A stretch of 64,000 nt of DNA, taken from NCBI RefSeq assembly GCF_016908595.1, contig NZ_JAFBEC010000013.1:1-64000 (forward strand), in the 5' to 3' direction. Shown here piece by piece: positions 42,768-51,036 of this stretch. Position numbers and translations under genes: made by a program. The stretch comes from Geomicrobium sediminis (GTDB taxonomy: Bacteria > Bacillota > Bacilli > Bacillales > Marinococcaceae). Below the pieces are notes generated by a model. That model saw only the letters and a list, made by a program, of their open reading frames with translations. It had not been told where the DNA came from and ran no database searches. Within the stretch, counting starts at the first letter, position 1; every line of letters begins with the position of its first letter.

Positions 42768-43304
42768 ATGAAAACAGAAACAAAATGGATCATTTTAGGG
42801 ATACTCACGTCCGAGTGCAAAACCGGATATGACATAAAAAACTTAATCGACGCCAGCTTTAGTCACTTTTGGAAAATGAGTTACGGTCAAATTTACCCTG
42901 CGCTGAAAACGTTAGTAGAAGATGGATACGCTACCCAATCTGTCGTTAAAGCTGATGGAACACCTGAACGCAAAGAGTATACGATCACTACCGCCGGAAA
43001 AAAGAAACTCGAAGAATGGCTTACTGCTCCTGTAAATGAAACTGTTGTTATGCGTAATGAATTGCTTGTGAAATTATTTTTCGGACTGGAGATGCAAAGA
43101 GAACAAGCGCTTGAGCACCTAGATAAACAAGGACAAATGCTAAGTGAAAAGCTCGAAGTCTATCACACCATTGAAAAGAACATCCAAACCCATAATGATT
43201 CTGAATTTTGGCTGTACACGCTTAATTACGGTAAGGAAATTGCTCAAGCCGAACTACGTTGGTGCCAAAAAACAAAGGAGAGTATTCAATGCAAAAGCGA
43301 ATAA
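42768..43304 (+). CDS. PadR family transcriptional regulator
   Basis: A 178-residue regulator with the PadR winged helix at the N-terminus (ILGILTSECKTGYDIKNLID, SYGQIYPALKTLVEDGYA, GTPERKEYTITTAGKKKLEEWL) and a helical C-terminal dimer domain (Vir_C-like, about 95-175). PadR proteins respond to small aromatic or drug-like molecules. GGGGTG precedes the ATG at 42768. The following gene overlaps its end by 16 nt, so the pair is one operon, probably autoregulated through the upstream palindrome. Confidence 0.9.
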   Translation: MKTETKWIILGILTSECKTGYDIKNLIDASFSHFWKMSYGQIYPALKTLVEDGYATQSVVKADGTPERKEYTITTAGKKKLEEWLTAPVNETVVMRNELLVKLFFGLEMQREQALEHLDKQGQMLSEKLEVYHTIEKNIQTHNDSEFWLYTLNYGKEIAQAELRWCQKTKESIQCKSE

Positions 43305-43747
43305 GTACGCGTAACGATCAAGATCTTGTCGTATTCATCATCGGAATGAGAATTAACAAATGGTGGGACGTAAAAAATTGGTGGCCAGTATTTATGGCCA
43401 TGAGACCGATGCTTCAAGAGCTGTATGCAGATAAAAGTATAGGCTTCTTGTCACAAGACACTACACTTGGCAGTCGCACGATTGTTCTGACGCAATATTG
43501 GGAAAGCATCGATCAGCTCCTCGATTATGCACACGGTAAAACCCATAAAGAAGCGTGGATCAATTTCTACAAAAAGTCAGCAAAAAGCGAAGCCGTAGGC
43601 ATTTTCCACGAAACATATGAAGTGAAGGCTGGTGCTTATGAATCCGTTTATTCGCGAATAAACAAGCCAAGAGGCATTTTAAAAGCAAGAGAAGTGCAAG
43701 CATTGACTGATGACTCTACAGCTAAGAGTCGCCTAACTCACCCTTAA
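43289..43747 (+). CDS. DUF4188 family protein (monooxygenase-like)
   Basis: A 152-residue soluble protein from ATG 43289, which has AAAGGAG upstream inside the padR end. The phrases FIIGMRINKWWDVKNWWPVF and TIVLTQYWESIDQLLDYA are the DUF4188 pattern: a ferredoxin-like alpha/beta-barrel unit of the type seen in small cofactor-free monooxygenases and EthD-like proteins. Chemistry is not known. Overlap with padR implies that the regulator controls it, and a terminator follows. Confidence 0.78.
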   Translation: MQKRISTRNDQDLVVFIIGMRINKWWDVKNWWPVFMAMRPMLQELYADKSIGFLSQDTTLGSRTIVLTQYWESIDQLLDYAHGKTHKEAWINFYKKSAKSEAVGIFHETYEVKAGAYESVYSRINKPRGILKAREVQALTDDSTAKSRLTHP

Positions 43748-43778
43748 AACTCATTACCGCACGAGTCGTTATAATAAA

Positions 43779-43803
43779 AAAAGCTCCCACACGGGAGCTT
43801 TTA
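43779..43803. terminator. Bidirectional terminator
   Basis: AAGCTCCC-acac-GGGAGCTT with A-run before and TTTT after. It lies between the DUF4188 gene (+) and ychF (-), just touching the ychF stop. Confidence 0.9.
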
Positions 43804-44901
43804 CACATTAAACCTAAAGTGAATAACATCGCCATCAAGTACGACGTAGTCTTTTCCTTCAAGGCGGACTTTACCGGCTTCTTTTGCTTTCGTCATTGAA
43901 CCGAGTTCTTTAAGGTCTTCATATGCGACCACTTCGGCACGGATGAATCCTCGCTCAAAGTCGGTATGGATGACGCCTGCGGCTTGTGGTGCCTTTGTGC
44001 CTTTACGAATCGTCCACGCGCGAACTTCTTGTTCTCCAGCAGTGAAGTATGTGGAGAGACCTAAAAGAGCGTAAGCTGCACGAATTAAGCGATCGAGTCC
44101 TGCTTCTTCAATGCCAAGATCAGCGAGGAAGCTTTGGCGGTCGTCGCCTTCTAGTTCAGCAACTTCAGCTTCAATGCTTGCACATATCGTAATTACTTCT
44201 GCGTTTTCTTCCGTTGCACGGGTACGAACGCGAGCGACGTACTCGTTATCTTCGTCAGACAAGAGATCTTCTTCGCTAACATTTGCGACATAAAGGACTG
44301 GTTTCAACGTTAACAGTTGGAAACCCTTAGCAAGCTTATGCTCCTCATCGTCAAGATCGACTGAACGCGCTGGCTTTTCTGCCTCAAGTGCATCGACGAT
44401 TTTTTGGAGAACCGATTGCTCAGCAATCGCTGTTTTGTCCTTCGTTTTGGCGAGCTTGTTTACTTTTTCAAGACGTTTTGAAACCGTTTCAAGGTCAGCG
44501 AGAATCAGCTCTAAGTTAATCACTTCCATGTCTCTTAGAGGATCAACACTTCCCGAAACGTGGGTGATGTCATCATTATCAAAACAACGGACAACGTGAG
44601 TAATCGCATCAACTTCACGAATGTGAGATAAGAATTTATTCCCAAGTCCTTCACCCTTGCTAGCACCTTCTACAATTCCAGCAATGTCCGTGAATTCAAA
44701 TGTCGTTGGGACTGTTTTCTTTGGATTTACAAGTTCAGTAAGAACTTGTAAACGGTGATCAGGTACTTCAACGATTCCGACGTTCGGGTCGATTGTTGCG
44801 AATGGGTAGTTCGCTGCTTCAGCACCTGCTTGGGTAATTGCATTAAAAAGCGTTGACTTACCGACGTTTGGTAGGCCAACAATTCCTGTTGTTAAAGCCA
44901 T
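43801..44901 (-). CDS. ychF: Redox-regulated ATPase YchF (OLA1 family)
   Basis: YchF is a P-loop protein of the Obg group that prefers ATP and associates with ribosomes; it is linked to translation and oxidative stress. 366 residues: G1 GLPNVGKST (about 8-16), G3 DIAGIVEGASKGEGLG, a coiled-coil insertion (about 125-170), and a C-terminal TGS domain ending VLDGDVIHFRFNV. The altered G4 (VANVSE in place of NKxD) is the usual reason for ATP preference. ATG 44901 follows AAAGGAAG; the longer frame to 44934 would overlap the upstream gene. Confidence 0.95.
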   Translation of the reverse strand: MALTTGIVGLPNVGKSTLFNAITQAGAEAANYPFATIDPNVGIVEVPDHRLQVLTELVNPKKTVPTTFEFTDIAGIVEGASKGEGLGNKFLSHIREVDAITHVVRCFDNDDITHVSGSVDPLRDMEVINLELILADLETVSKRLEKVNKLAKTKDKTAIAEQSVLQKIVDALEAEKPARSVDLDDEEHKLAKGFQLLTLKPVLYVANVSEEDLLSDEDNEYVARVRTRATEENAEVITICASIEAEVAELEGDDRQSFLADLGIEEAGLDRLIRAAYALLGLSTYFTAGEQEVRAWTIRKGTKAPQAAGVIHTDFERGFIRAEVVAYEDLKELGSMTKAKEAGKVRLEGKDYVVLDGDVIHFRFNV

Positions 44902-44917
44902 CGTATAGTCACTTCCT

Positions 44918-45112
44918 TTACTCTGCTCGTTCAAGCACCTTTTTCATTTTACGGGCGAATGTCTTTCTCGGGATCATGACGCTATGATCACAACCTTCAC
45001 ATTTAATGCGAATGTCCATTCCCATACGAATAATCTTCCAACGGTTCGTCCCACACGGATGAGGTTTTTTCATTTCCACAATGTCTTTCAGTTGAAAATC
45101 AGTCTCCGTCAA
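44918..45112 (-). CDS. DUF951 domain protein
   Basis: A 64-residue basic protein of the DUF951 family, regularly found directly before ychF in Bacilli. Two paired motifs, HPCGTNRW and KCEGC, look like a small zinc-binding unit, and VMIPRKTFARKMKK is the conserved tail. Its function is unknown; the link to ychF suggests a translation role. The start is TTG 45112 with AGGGGGCG 8 nt upstream; no in-frame ATG is suitable. Confidence 0.85.
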   Translation of the reverse strand: MTETDFQLKDIVEMKKPHPCGTNRWKIIRMGMDIRIKCEGCDHSVMIPRKTFARKMKKVLERAE

Positions 45113-45152
45113 GGCATTCGCCCCCTCTATTAAAGATTCATTACATACATAT

Positions 45153-45180
45153 AGAAAAGCTTCCGAAGATCGGAAGCCTT
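45153..45180 (-). terminator. Terminator-like hairpin after the YkvI-like gene
   Basis: GCTTCCG (45159-45165) pairs with CGGAAGC (45171-45177). On the minus strand TTTTCTATATG follows. Confidence 0.75.
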
Positions 45181-45211
45181 TCGTATTATACCATAACTTG
45201 TAACCTTCGTT

Positions 45212-46237
45212 CTAGCGCAGTTTCGGTTGGTCTTCTTGGAGAAAAGGGAAGAGCAAAACGGAGCCTAACAAGTATAAATTCAGCATCCCATAAAGAGGAT
45301 ACAAAAAACCAACCAATGTTGAGAATCCGAACGTTGTCATCGGGATCAAAGCAGTGACAATGACGAACGTTAACAGCCACCCAGGTGCAGTAAACAAATT
45401 TTTAAAGCGACTAATTAAACCTAAGATGTTGGCAGCAGCCGTTGTGAAGATGGCTGTCCATAAAAGGATCGTCATTGCAAAAACTAAAATCGACGGATAG
45501 GAACTTAAAATCGAGAATAACGGAATTTCATAGAGCAGTAAATCATCCGCTACCCTAAGTAACGATTGATTATAAATTAATGACACTCCTCCTAAAATTA
45601 AACCGCTACCAATCGTAGCAATCCATACCTCACCTTTATGTTCAATCTTCGTACCAATCGCAGATAGTACAGCGACAACGGGAAGTAAATTAAGGGCTGT
45701 AAACGTTAAAGCTGATGGCCAGTTGCTTTGTGCTCCCCACTCTAATGAAAAGCCGCCTTCGCTCGTCCATTGAAAGATAATCAAAATAACAACAAGGCAG
45801 ATGATCAGCATTGGCGTCAAAAAATTGTTCACAGACGTTAACCCGTCCAGGTCCCAGATAAACAATACGACAAGCAAAATGCACATGAGGCCAATTCCAA
45901 ACCAATAGGGGAGTTCGAACGTCTGAAGTGTTGCACCTCCACCAGAGATCATAATTCCAGTCGTAAGGAACAGATACAAAATAATGAGCTTGTCATACGC
46001 TTTTGCAAGCCGTTTTCCAAGCAATGCTTCTAAAACAACGACGTAGTTTTCCGCTTTCAAAGAAATGCTTAGCTTTAAGATTACATACGAGCAGATCATG
46101 AACAGTCCGCTGAATAATAGGATTGCAACGACGCTATCTGCGCCGAAAAATTGCCATATTTCTCGACCAGAAGCGTACCCTGCTCCGATCATCGTTCCTG
46201 TTAATAAAAGCATCCACTTTATTCCACGACCGATCAT
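45212..46237 (-). CDS. YkvI-like membrane transporter
   Basis: A 341-residue protein with about ten hydrophobic segments. The opening LLLTGTMIGAGYASGREIWQFFG is the unwound-helix substrate site of the LeuT-type (APC) fold in the YkvI family. Substrate is unknown, probably an amino acid or similar. ATG 46237 follows AAGGGGAG. It is divergent from yyaC with a 90-nt gap and has its own terminator. Confidence 0.8.
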   Translation of the reverse strand: MIGRGIKWMLLLTGTMIGAGYASGREIWQFFGADSVVAILLFSGLFMICSYVILKLSISLKAENYVVVLEALLGKRLAKAYDKLIILYLFLTTGIMISGGGATLQTFELPYWFGIGLMCILLVVLFIWDLDGLTSVNNFLTPMLIICLVVILIIFQWTSEGGFSLEWGAQSNWPSALTFTALNLLPVVAVLSAIGTKIEHKGEVWIATIGSGLILGGVSLIYNQSLLRVADDLLLYEIPLFSILSSYPSILVFAMTILLWTAIFTTAAANILGLISRFKNLFTAPGWLLTFVIVTALIPMTTFGFSTLVGFLYPLYGMLNLYLLGSVLLFPFLQEDQPKLR

Positions 46238-46327
46238 ACTATTCTCCCCTTATTCAACCCGTTGTATAGTCTTTGAAAAAAGTTCCTATACTGGGACTAG
46301 TATGTTTTGGGAGAAAGAGGTATGTCC

Positions 46328-46972
46328 ATGAAGCTATCATTTTTTAAAGAAAAGGTGTTTTCTTATCCATTTTACTTTGAAGAGCATCCGTCTAGTGATT
46401 CATTGGGACATCTGATGTATGAGGAAATTCTACGCTCTACAAAACGACATACGATTGTCCTTCTTTGTATCGGTACCGATCGTTCCACAGGGGATGCGTT
46501 TGGACCTCTAGTTGGCACAATTATTAAAGAGAACAGTGAACGACGTATGCACGTATACGGGACACTAGAAAATCCTGTTCATGCGCTAAACCTTAAAGAA
46601 ACCCTTGAAGACATCGAAAAAAAACACCCTCTTGCTTTGCTCATTGCGGTTGATGCGAGCATGGGAAGAGCAGAAAACGTCGGACGGGTTACGTTTGCTT
46701 CTGGTCCCCTTCATCCCGGTAGCGCAGTTCATAAACGTCTACCTGAAGCGGGTGATATGCATATGACGGGGACAGTCAATGTGAGCGGTATGATGGAACA
46801 TGTAACGTTACAGAATACACGATTGTACTTTGTGATGCAGATGGCCGAATGGGCTGCCAATGCGTTGCTTACGATGGACAGACTCCTCCATACCCATACG
46901 ACAAGACCAACACGTACCGTCTTTACTACAGAAACTTCACAGTTATTAACCTCAAGCACAAACCAACACTAA
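46328..46972 (+). CDS. yyaC: YyaC, spore protease-like protein
   Basis: A 214-residue protein of the YyaC/GPR-related peptidase family (putative sporulation protein). Visible blocks: VLLCIGTDRSTGDAFGPLVGT, IAVDASMGRAENVG, and the C-terminal hydrophobic helix near QMAEWAANALL. In B. subtilis yyaC lies beside spo0J, is expressed in the forespore under SigF and is of uncertain activity. ATG 46328 follows AGAGG with 7-nt spacing. Upstream, GTATA (46264) and CTATACT (46286), about 17 nt apart, loosely fit a SigF/SigG promoter. Confidence 0.87.
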   Translation: MKLSFFKEKVFSYPFYFEEHPSSDSLGHLMYEEILRSTKRHTIVLLCIGTDRSTGDAFGPLVGTIIKENSERRMHVYGTLENPVHALNLKETLEDIEKKHPLALLIAVDASMGRAENVGRVTFASGPLHPGSAVHKRLPEAGDMHMTGTVNVSGMMEHVTLQNTRLYFVMQMAEWAANALLTMDRLLHTHTTRPTRTVFTTETSQLLTSSTNQH

Positions 46973-46974
46973 AA

Positions 46975-47000
46975 AGCCCCAACATTGAATGTTGAGGCGT
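46975..47000. terminator. Terminator between yyaC and the aminotransferase gene
   Basis: GCCCCAACAT-tga-ATGTTGAGGC with one mismatch, preceded by AAAA and followed by GTTT. It serves the two convergent genes. Confidence 0.75.
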
Positions 47001-47010
47001 TTACTTACTC

Positions 47011-48381
47011 TTAAAGCTCAGCTTCAAACGCTGTAATGCCTGCGCTAAAGCGTTCTATCAGTTCATCAATTTCAGGCTGAGAAATGATTAACGGTGGAGC
47101 TAACGGGATAATGTTAATGCCGTTCCCTCCAGAGGTTCGAACGAGCAGGCCTCGATCGAAGCAATGTTGGTACAATTTCTCAGCTGCATTATCTTGAGGG
47201 TCAAAGCGCTCAAATGACTTCGAATCTTTGAACAGTTCAATTGAACGTAGAAGACCCATCCCTCTCGTAAGGCCGACAGATGTATGTTTAGTAACTAATT
47301 CTTCTAAACGATCACCGAAATACTCGCCCATCTCTTTCGCACGATCAACAAGTCCGTCGCGTTCAATAATTTCGATGTTTTTAAGGCCTACTGCACAAGC
47401 CATTGCATGACCGCTATACGTAAATCCATGTGCCAGTACGCCATCAAAATCATTAATCACTTTGCGAATTTTGTCGTGAATTAAGACGCCGCCAAGCTGA
47501 GCATAACCGCTTGTAATGCCTTTAGCAACTGACATGAAATCAGGAACAACATCCCAATGCTCGACAGCAAACATGCTTCCAGTACGTCCGAAGCCACAAA
47601 TGACTTCATCGGCAATAAAATGAATATCATACTCATTACAAAGCTTACGCACCGCTTCCAAATAACCAGCAGGTGGTACGTAAATACCTCCAGCACCTTG
47701 GATCGGTTCAATAATTACGGCAGCAACGGTTTCTTTACCTTCACGTTCGATAACACCTCGAATACTTCGCTCATAATGATCCGCATCTTTATTGCCCCGC
47801 TCACAATCCGTAAGGTGTGGCACTGCATGATACACATCGTTCATGTGAGACCCTGAAAATGCATGAAACGCTGGTAAATGCGTCGCCGACTGCGCACCAA
47901 TCGTCACACCATGATAGGAGCGTTCTAAGGCGATTATTTTTTTCTTTTCTGGTTTGCCAACTTGTTCCCAGTAGAAACGGGAAAGTTTAAATGCTGTATC
48001 ATTTGATTCTGAGCCCCCAGAAGTAAAGAACACCGAATTTAATCCGTTTGGTGCAATTTCTGCTAACTTCTCAGAAAGGTTAATTGCTGAAGGATTTGAG
48101 TAACCTTTGAACGATGATGCATAAGCGAGTGTTTCCATTTGTTCAAAAGCCGTTTGTGCCAATTCCTTATTTCCGTGCCCAACGTTAACATTCCACAAGC
48201 TTGATAGCCCGTCGATGTAACGCTTGCCTTCAATATCCTCAAGGTAAATGCCTTGACCACGACGCAAAACAATCGATGCCCCAGATTTCGCTTGTTGTTT
48301 CGGATTCGAAGTCGGATGTAGAAAATGCTTTTGATCTTTCTTCAACAAATCTTTGTCAGTGTGCAATGCTTTATGCGCCAT
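47011..48381 (-). CDS. Class III aminotransferase (omega-amino acid type)
   Basis: A PLP enzyme of 456 residues. Family features: GLSSLWNVNVGHGN, VFFTSGGSESNDTAFKL (phosphate binding), the PLP-anchoring Asp in FIADEVICGFGRTG, and the Schiff-base Lys in SVAKGITSGYAQLGG. It is closest by pattern to omega-amino-acid:pyruvate or putrescine/GABA aminotransferases, so an amine or omega-amino acid is the likely donor. ATG 48381 follows GGGAGTG. A perfect-looking cre site sits about 90 nt upstream, suggesting CcpA repression when sugar is plentiful. A GabD-type dehydrogenase at 32607-34016 could take the product semialdehyde. Confidence 0.85.
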   Translation of the reverse strand: MAHKALHTDKDLLKKDQKHFLHPTSNPKQQAKSGASIVLRRGQGIYLEDIEGKRYIDGLSSLWNVNVGHGNKELAQTAFEQMETLAYASSFKGYSNPSAINLSEKLAEIAPNGLNSVFFTSGGSESNDTAFKLSRFYWEQVGKPEKKKIIALERSYHGVTIGAQSATHLPAFHAFSGSHMNDVYHAVPHLTDCERGNKDADHYERSIRGVIEREGKETVAAVIIEPIQGAGGIYVPPAGYLEAVRKLCNEYDIHFIADEVICGFGRTGSMFAVEHWDVVPDFMSVAKGITSGYAQLGGVLIHDKIRKVINDFDGVLAHGFTYSGHAMACAVGLKNIEIIERDGLVDRAKEMGEYFGDRLEELVTKHTSVGLTRGMGLLRSIELFKDSKSFERFDPQDNAAEKLYQHCFDRGLLVRTSGGNGINIIPLAPPLIISQPEIDELIERFSAGITAFEAEL

Positions 48382-48468
48382 TCCCCAATCACTCCCAAAG
48401 TTACGAAAAGTAAGATTATTTTAATCATCTTTATTAGTTTATCATCCTTTTTACCGTAAGGATAGTAT

Positions 48469-48482
48469 TGTTAGCGCTTTCA
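48469..48482. promoter_or_regulatory. cre site (CcpA)
   Basis: On the minus strand TGAAAGCGCTAACA, flanked by A/T on both sides, fits the cre consensus WWTGNAARCGNWWWCAWW at every position. It lies about 90 nt before the aminotransferase start and after the end of the YczE gene. Confidence 0.75.
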
Positions 48483-48487
48483 ATAAA

Positions 48488-48518
48488 AGATAACAACTAC
48501 ACGAATCATGTAGTCGTT
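48488..48518 (-). terminator. Terminator of the YczE family gene
   Basis: AACGACTACATG pairs with CGTGTAGTTGTT (two wobbles); the minus-strand tail is ATCTTTTATTG. The stem begins in the stop codon and ends a few bases before the cre site. Confidence 0.65.
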
Positions 48519-49200
48519 AGGCAATTGGTGTAGCTTCCTGTCGAATTGATGTTGCGTGGTCTTGCCAGCCTGCGACTTGCTTTCGCCAAAAGAATAATGA
48601 CGATTGCATAACTGGACCAATTAGAAATACCGACAAAAATGTCCCGAATGCAACAGGTCCACCAATTAACCAACCGAGAAGGAGGGCACAACCTTCTAAT
48701 ATTGTTCGTACGGAACGGATCGACCAACCTGAACGTTTCGCAACCGCTAGCGTCACACCGTCACGAGGACCCGCACCAAGACGCGTTGACACATACATTC
48801 CTGATCCTAGCCCGATCAACACAATACCGATAAATAACAAAATGACAAGCTGCCAAGTTGCACTCATCCACTCTGCAATTGGCAATAATAGCCACATATC
48901 AAGAAAAAGTCCGACGAGAATAATATTTAAAATACTTCCGACTTGTGGCCACTCCCGTTCCATCCAACAAGCAATCGCAATCATAATAATTCCAATGATT
49001 TGAACCCAAACACCAATACTAAGTGGCGTTAAGTTCGCAAGTCCAATGTGTAACACGTCCCACGTAGCTGTCCCCATGGATGATTTGATCATCAAACTGC
49101 CTCCAAATGCCATCACAAGTAGCCCTGCCAAAAATAAACCGAGACGTTTAAAAAAATATGTTCTCCCATACATCGAATAATCTGCGATGAGTTTCCCCAT
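48517..49200 (-). CDS. YczE/YyaS family membrane protein
   Basis: A 227-residue protein with about five or six hydrophobic segments. The blocks GGSLMIKSSMGTATWDVLHIGLA and STRLGAGPRDGVTLAVAKR(S/T)GWSIRSVRTILEG are the signature of the YczE family. In B. subtilis YczE is reported to support bacillaene/surfactin-type production, but the molecular role of the family is unknown. ATG 49200 follows AGAAGGA. An attenuator-like hairpin lies in its leader. Confidence 0.82.
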   Translation of the reverse strand: MGKLIADYSMYGRTYFFKRLGLFLAGLLVMAFGGSLMIKSSMGTATWDVLHIGLANLTPLSIGVWVQIIGIIMIAIACWMEREWPQVGSILNIILVGLFLDMWLLLPIAEWMSATWQLVILLFIGIVLIGLGSGMYVSTRLGAGPRDGVTLAVAKRSGWSIRSVRTILEGCALLLGWLIGGPVAFGTFLSVFLIGPVMQSSLFFWRKQVAGWQDHATSIRQEATPIA

Positions 49201-49247
49201 AACTAATCCTTCTTTCTCTCTTCCCCTTGCTATAAAACAAAAATAAA

Positions 49248-49270
49248 ATAACTCTCCAAAAGAGAGCTAT
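49248..49270 (-). promoter_or_regulatory. Hairpin with T-rich tail in the leader of the YczE gene
   Basis: ATAGCTCTC-tttt-GGAGAGTTAT on the minus strand, followed by TTTATTTTTGTTTT, has the form of an intrinsic terminator 48 nt before the YczE start. It may end the transcript coming from the DUF554 gene or act as an attenuator. Confidence 0.45.
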
Positions 49271-49373
49271 CCGTTCAAAAAACCTTCGTGCAATCAAAAC
49301 ACTCGGTCGTTCTATTTATTAGTATACGCCTCATTGTAGTAATCTTCAATACGGGTATTCCATCACAGTTGCG

Positions 49374-49402
49374 ACAAAAGATTCCTTTCAGGAATCTTTT
49401 GT
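49374..49402. terminator. Hairpin after the DUF554 gene
   Basis: ACAAAAGATTCC-tttca-GGAATCTTTTGT is a perfect 12-bp stem 27 nt beyond the DUF554 stop. A separate T-run is missing, but the stem ends in TTTTGT. Remaining sequence to 49248 shows nothing else. Confidence 0.6.
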
Positions 49403-49428
49403 CATTACCAGATAAACCAAAATGGTTT

Positions 49429-50133
49429 TTATACGTAATGTATCACCGCAACACAGAGAAAAACGATCGGCAACGCTGGCAGTAAATTCGCAACCTTAAT
49501 ATGAAGTAAACCTAGAATTCTAAGCCCGATTGCAATAATCATAATGCCGCCAACAGCCGTCATTTCAAGAATAAAATGATCAAGCATTTCAGCAGGAACG
49601 ACACGATCAATTTGACCGGCTAACAGTGCAATTCCCCCCTGATATAGGACAACCGGCACGAGTGAGAAGAGGACACCGATCCCAAAGATTGAAGAAAAGA
49701 GCACCGCTGTAAAACCATCTAGCATCGCCTTTGTATAAAGTAAACTGTGATCCAAGCGCAATCCACTATCGAGTGCTCCAAGAACAGCCATGGCTCCAAC
49801 AACGTAGACGAGAGATGCAGTTACAAATCCTTTAGCAAACTGTGACTCCCCGCCTTTTGGACCGACTTTTTGTTCAATCCAATCTCCAGCATCATTGAGA
49901 CGTTGCTCAATCTGCCACCACTCCCCTAATATTGCACCGATGACTAAGCAACCGACCGTGATTAGGAATTGCTCGCCTTCAAGAGCCATTGAAATGCCAA
50001 GTATAACAATGGCCAAACCGAGCGCTTGCATGACAATTGTCTTCATGCGCTCTGGGATTTTCTTTAACATTAACCCGATTAGTGAACCGACTAAGATGGC
50101 TGCACCGTTTACTAACGTCCCAATAAGTACCAT
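49429..50133 (-). CDS. DUF554 family membrane protein
   Basis: A 234-residue protein with about seven hydrophobic segments. The start MVLIGTLVNGAAILVGSLIG and the block FAKGFVTASLVYVVGAMAVLGALDSGL are typical of DUF554 (YdfK/YqgA-like). Probably a transporter; no substrate is known. ATG 50133 follows GGAGAAC. A terminator between parB and this gene makes it a separate transcription unit. Confidence 0.82.
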   Translation of the reverse strand: MVLIGTLVNGAAILVGSLIGLMLKKIPERMKTIVMQALGLAIVILGISMALEGEQFLITVGCLVIGAILGEWWQIEQRLNDAGDWIEQKVGPKGGESQFAKGFVTASLVYVVGAMAVLGALDSGLRLDHSLLYTKAMLDGFTAVLFSSIFGIGVLFSLVPVVLYQGGIALLAGQIDRVVPAEMLDHFILEMTAVGGIMIIAIGLRILGLLHIKVANLLPALPIVFLCVAVIHYV

Positions 50134-50151
50134 ACTCTGTTCTCCATTCTA

Positions 50152-50178
50152 AAAAAAAGAAACCATCGAGATCGATGG
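50152..50178 (-). terminator. Terminator of parAB
   Basis: CCATCG-atct-CGATGG on the minus strand, followed by TTTCTTTTTTTT, directly after the parB stop. Confidence 0.9.
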
Positions 50179-51036
50179 CTAATCAGTTTCCTCACCGAGT
50201 AACGAAAGAATTCTCGACAAATCATCATCAGTGAGAAATTCGATTTCTATTTTTCCTTTATGTTTCCCCTTTTTAATCGTTACAGAAGTTCCGAAGTACG
50301 TTTGTAATTCACGTTCCGTTTTCTCAATATGAAACGGCTTCTTTTGTTCTTTTTCAGGGGGGTTATTCATCGTACCACGTTCGTTAAATTCTTGAACAAG
50401 CTTTTCCGTATTTCGAACATTTAACTCATCTCGTATGACGATGGCTGCTGCTTCTTGAATATGCTCTTTAAGATGCATCCCGAGCAATGCTCGACCATGT
50501 CCCATTGAAAGCTTTCGTTCACGTATCAACTCTTGAACACCACTTGGGAGTTGAAGCAAGCGCATATGGTTCGCAATGTATGGGCGACTTTTTCCGACTC
50601 TTTGTCCTAACTTCTCTTGCGTCATGCCAAGTTGCTCAATTAATTTCTTATAAGCAATGGCTTCTTCTAGAGGATTAAGATCTTCTCGTTGTAAGTTCTC
50701 AATCAGCGCAATTTCCATCATGTCTTCATCGCTTAATTCCTTAACGATGACAGGAACTTGTTTCATGTCCAAACGTTTTGCCGCTCGGAATCGTCGTTCC
50801 CCTGCAACAATGTCGTAGCCTTTAATACCTTGTCGGACGATTAATGGTTGAACAATGCCATGCTCTCGAATCGATTGTGACAATTCTTCAATCGTTTCAT
50901 CATGAAAAGACGACCGTGGTTGATAAGGATTTGCTCGTAACTCCTTAATCGGTACACGTTGTACTTGTTCAAGATCCACGTCTTGTTCTTCATTCGGAAA
51001 TAGAGCCTGCAAACCTCGTCCCAGACCTTTAGGCAC
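50179..51036 (-). CDS. parB: ParB chromosome partition protein (Spo0J)
   Basis: ParB binds parS, uses CTP to clamp and slide on DNA, and recruits condensin for origin segregation. The 285-residue protein begins PKGLGRGLQALF (ParA-contacting N-terminus). It has ELRANPYQPR, the CTP-binding GERRFRAAKR, ENLQREDLNPLEEA, the helix-turn-helix LGQRVGKSRPYIANHMRLL, and a C-terminal dimer domain ending RILSLLGEE. The start is GTG 51036 with GGAAGTGG upstream; it overlaps the parA stop by 8 nt. A parS site lies at 20921-20936. Confidence 0.96.
   Translation of the reverse strand: MPKGLGRGLQALFPNEEQDVDLEQVQRVPIKELRANPYQPRSSFHDETIEELSQSIREHGIVQPLIVRQGIKGYDIVAGERRFRAAKRLDMKQVPVIVKELSDEDMMEIALIENLQREDLNPLEEAIAYKKLIEQLGMTQEKLGQRVGKSRPYIANHMRLLQLPSGVQELIRERKLSMGHGRALLGMHLKEHIQEAAAIVIRDELNVRNTEKLVQEFNERGTMNNPPEKEQKKPFHIEKTERELQTYFGTSVTIKKGKHKGKIEIEFLTDDDLSRILSLLGEETD

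Noticed and set aside
45186-45380. 64-codon frame overlapping the end of the YkvI-like gene in another frame
   Set aside because: It overlaps a clear membrane-protein gene and has no ribosome site.
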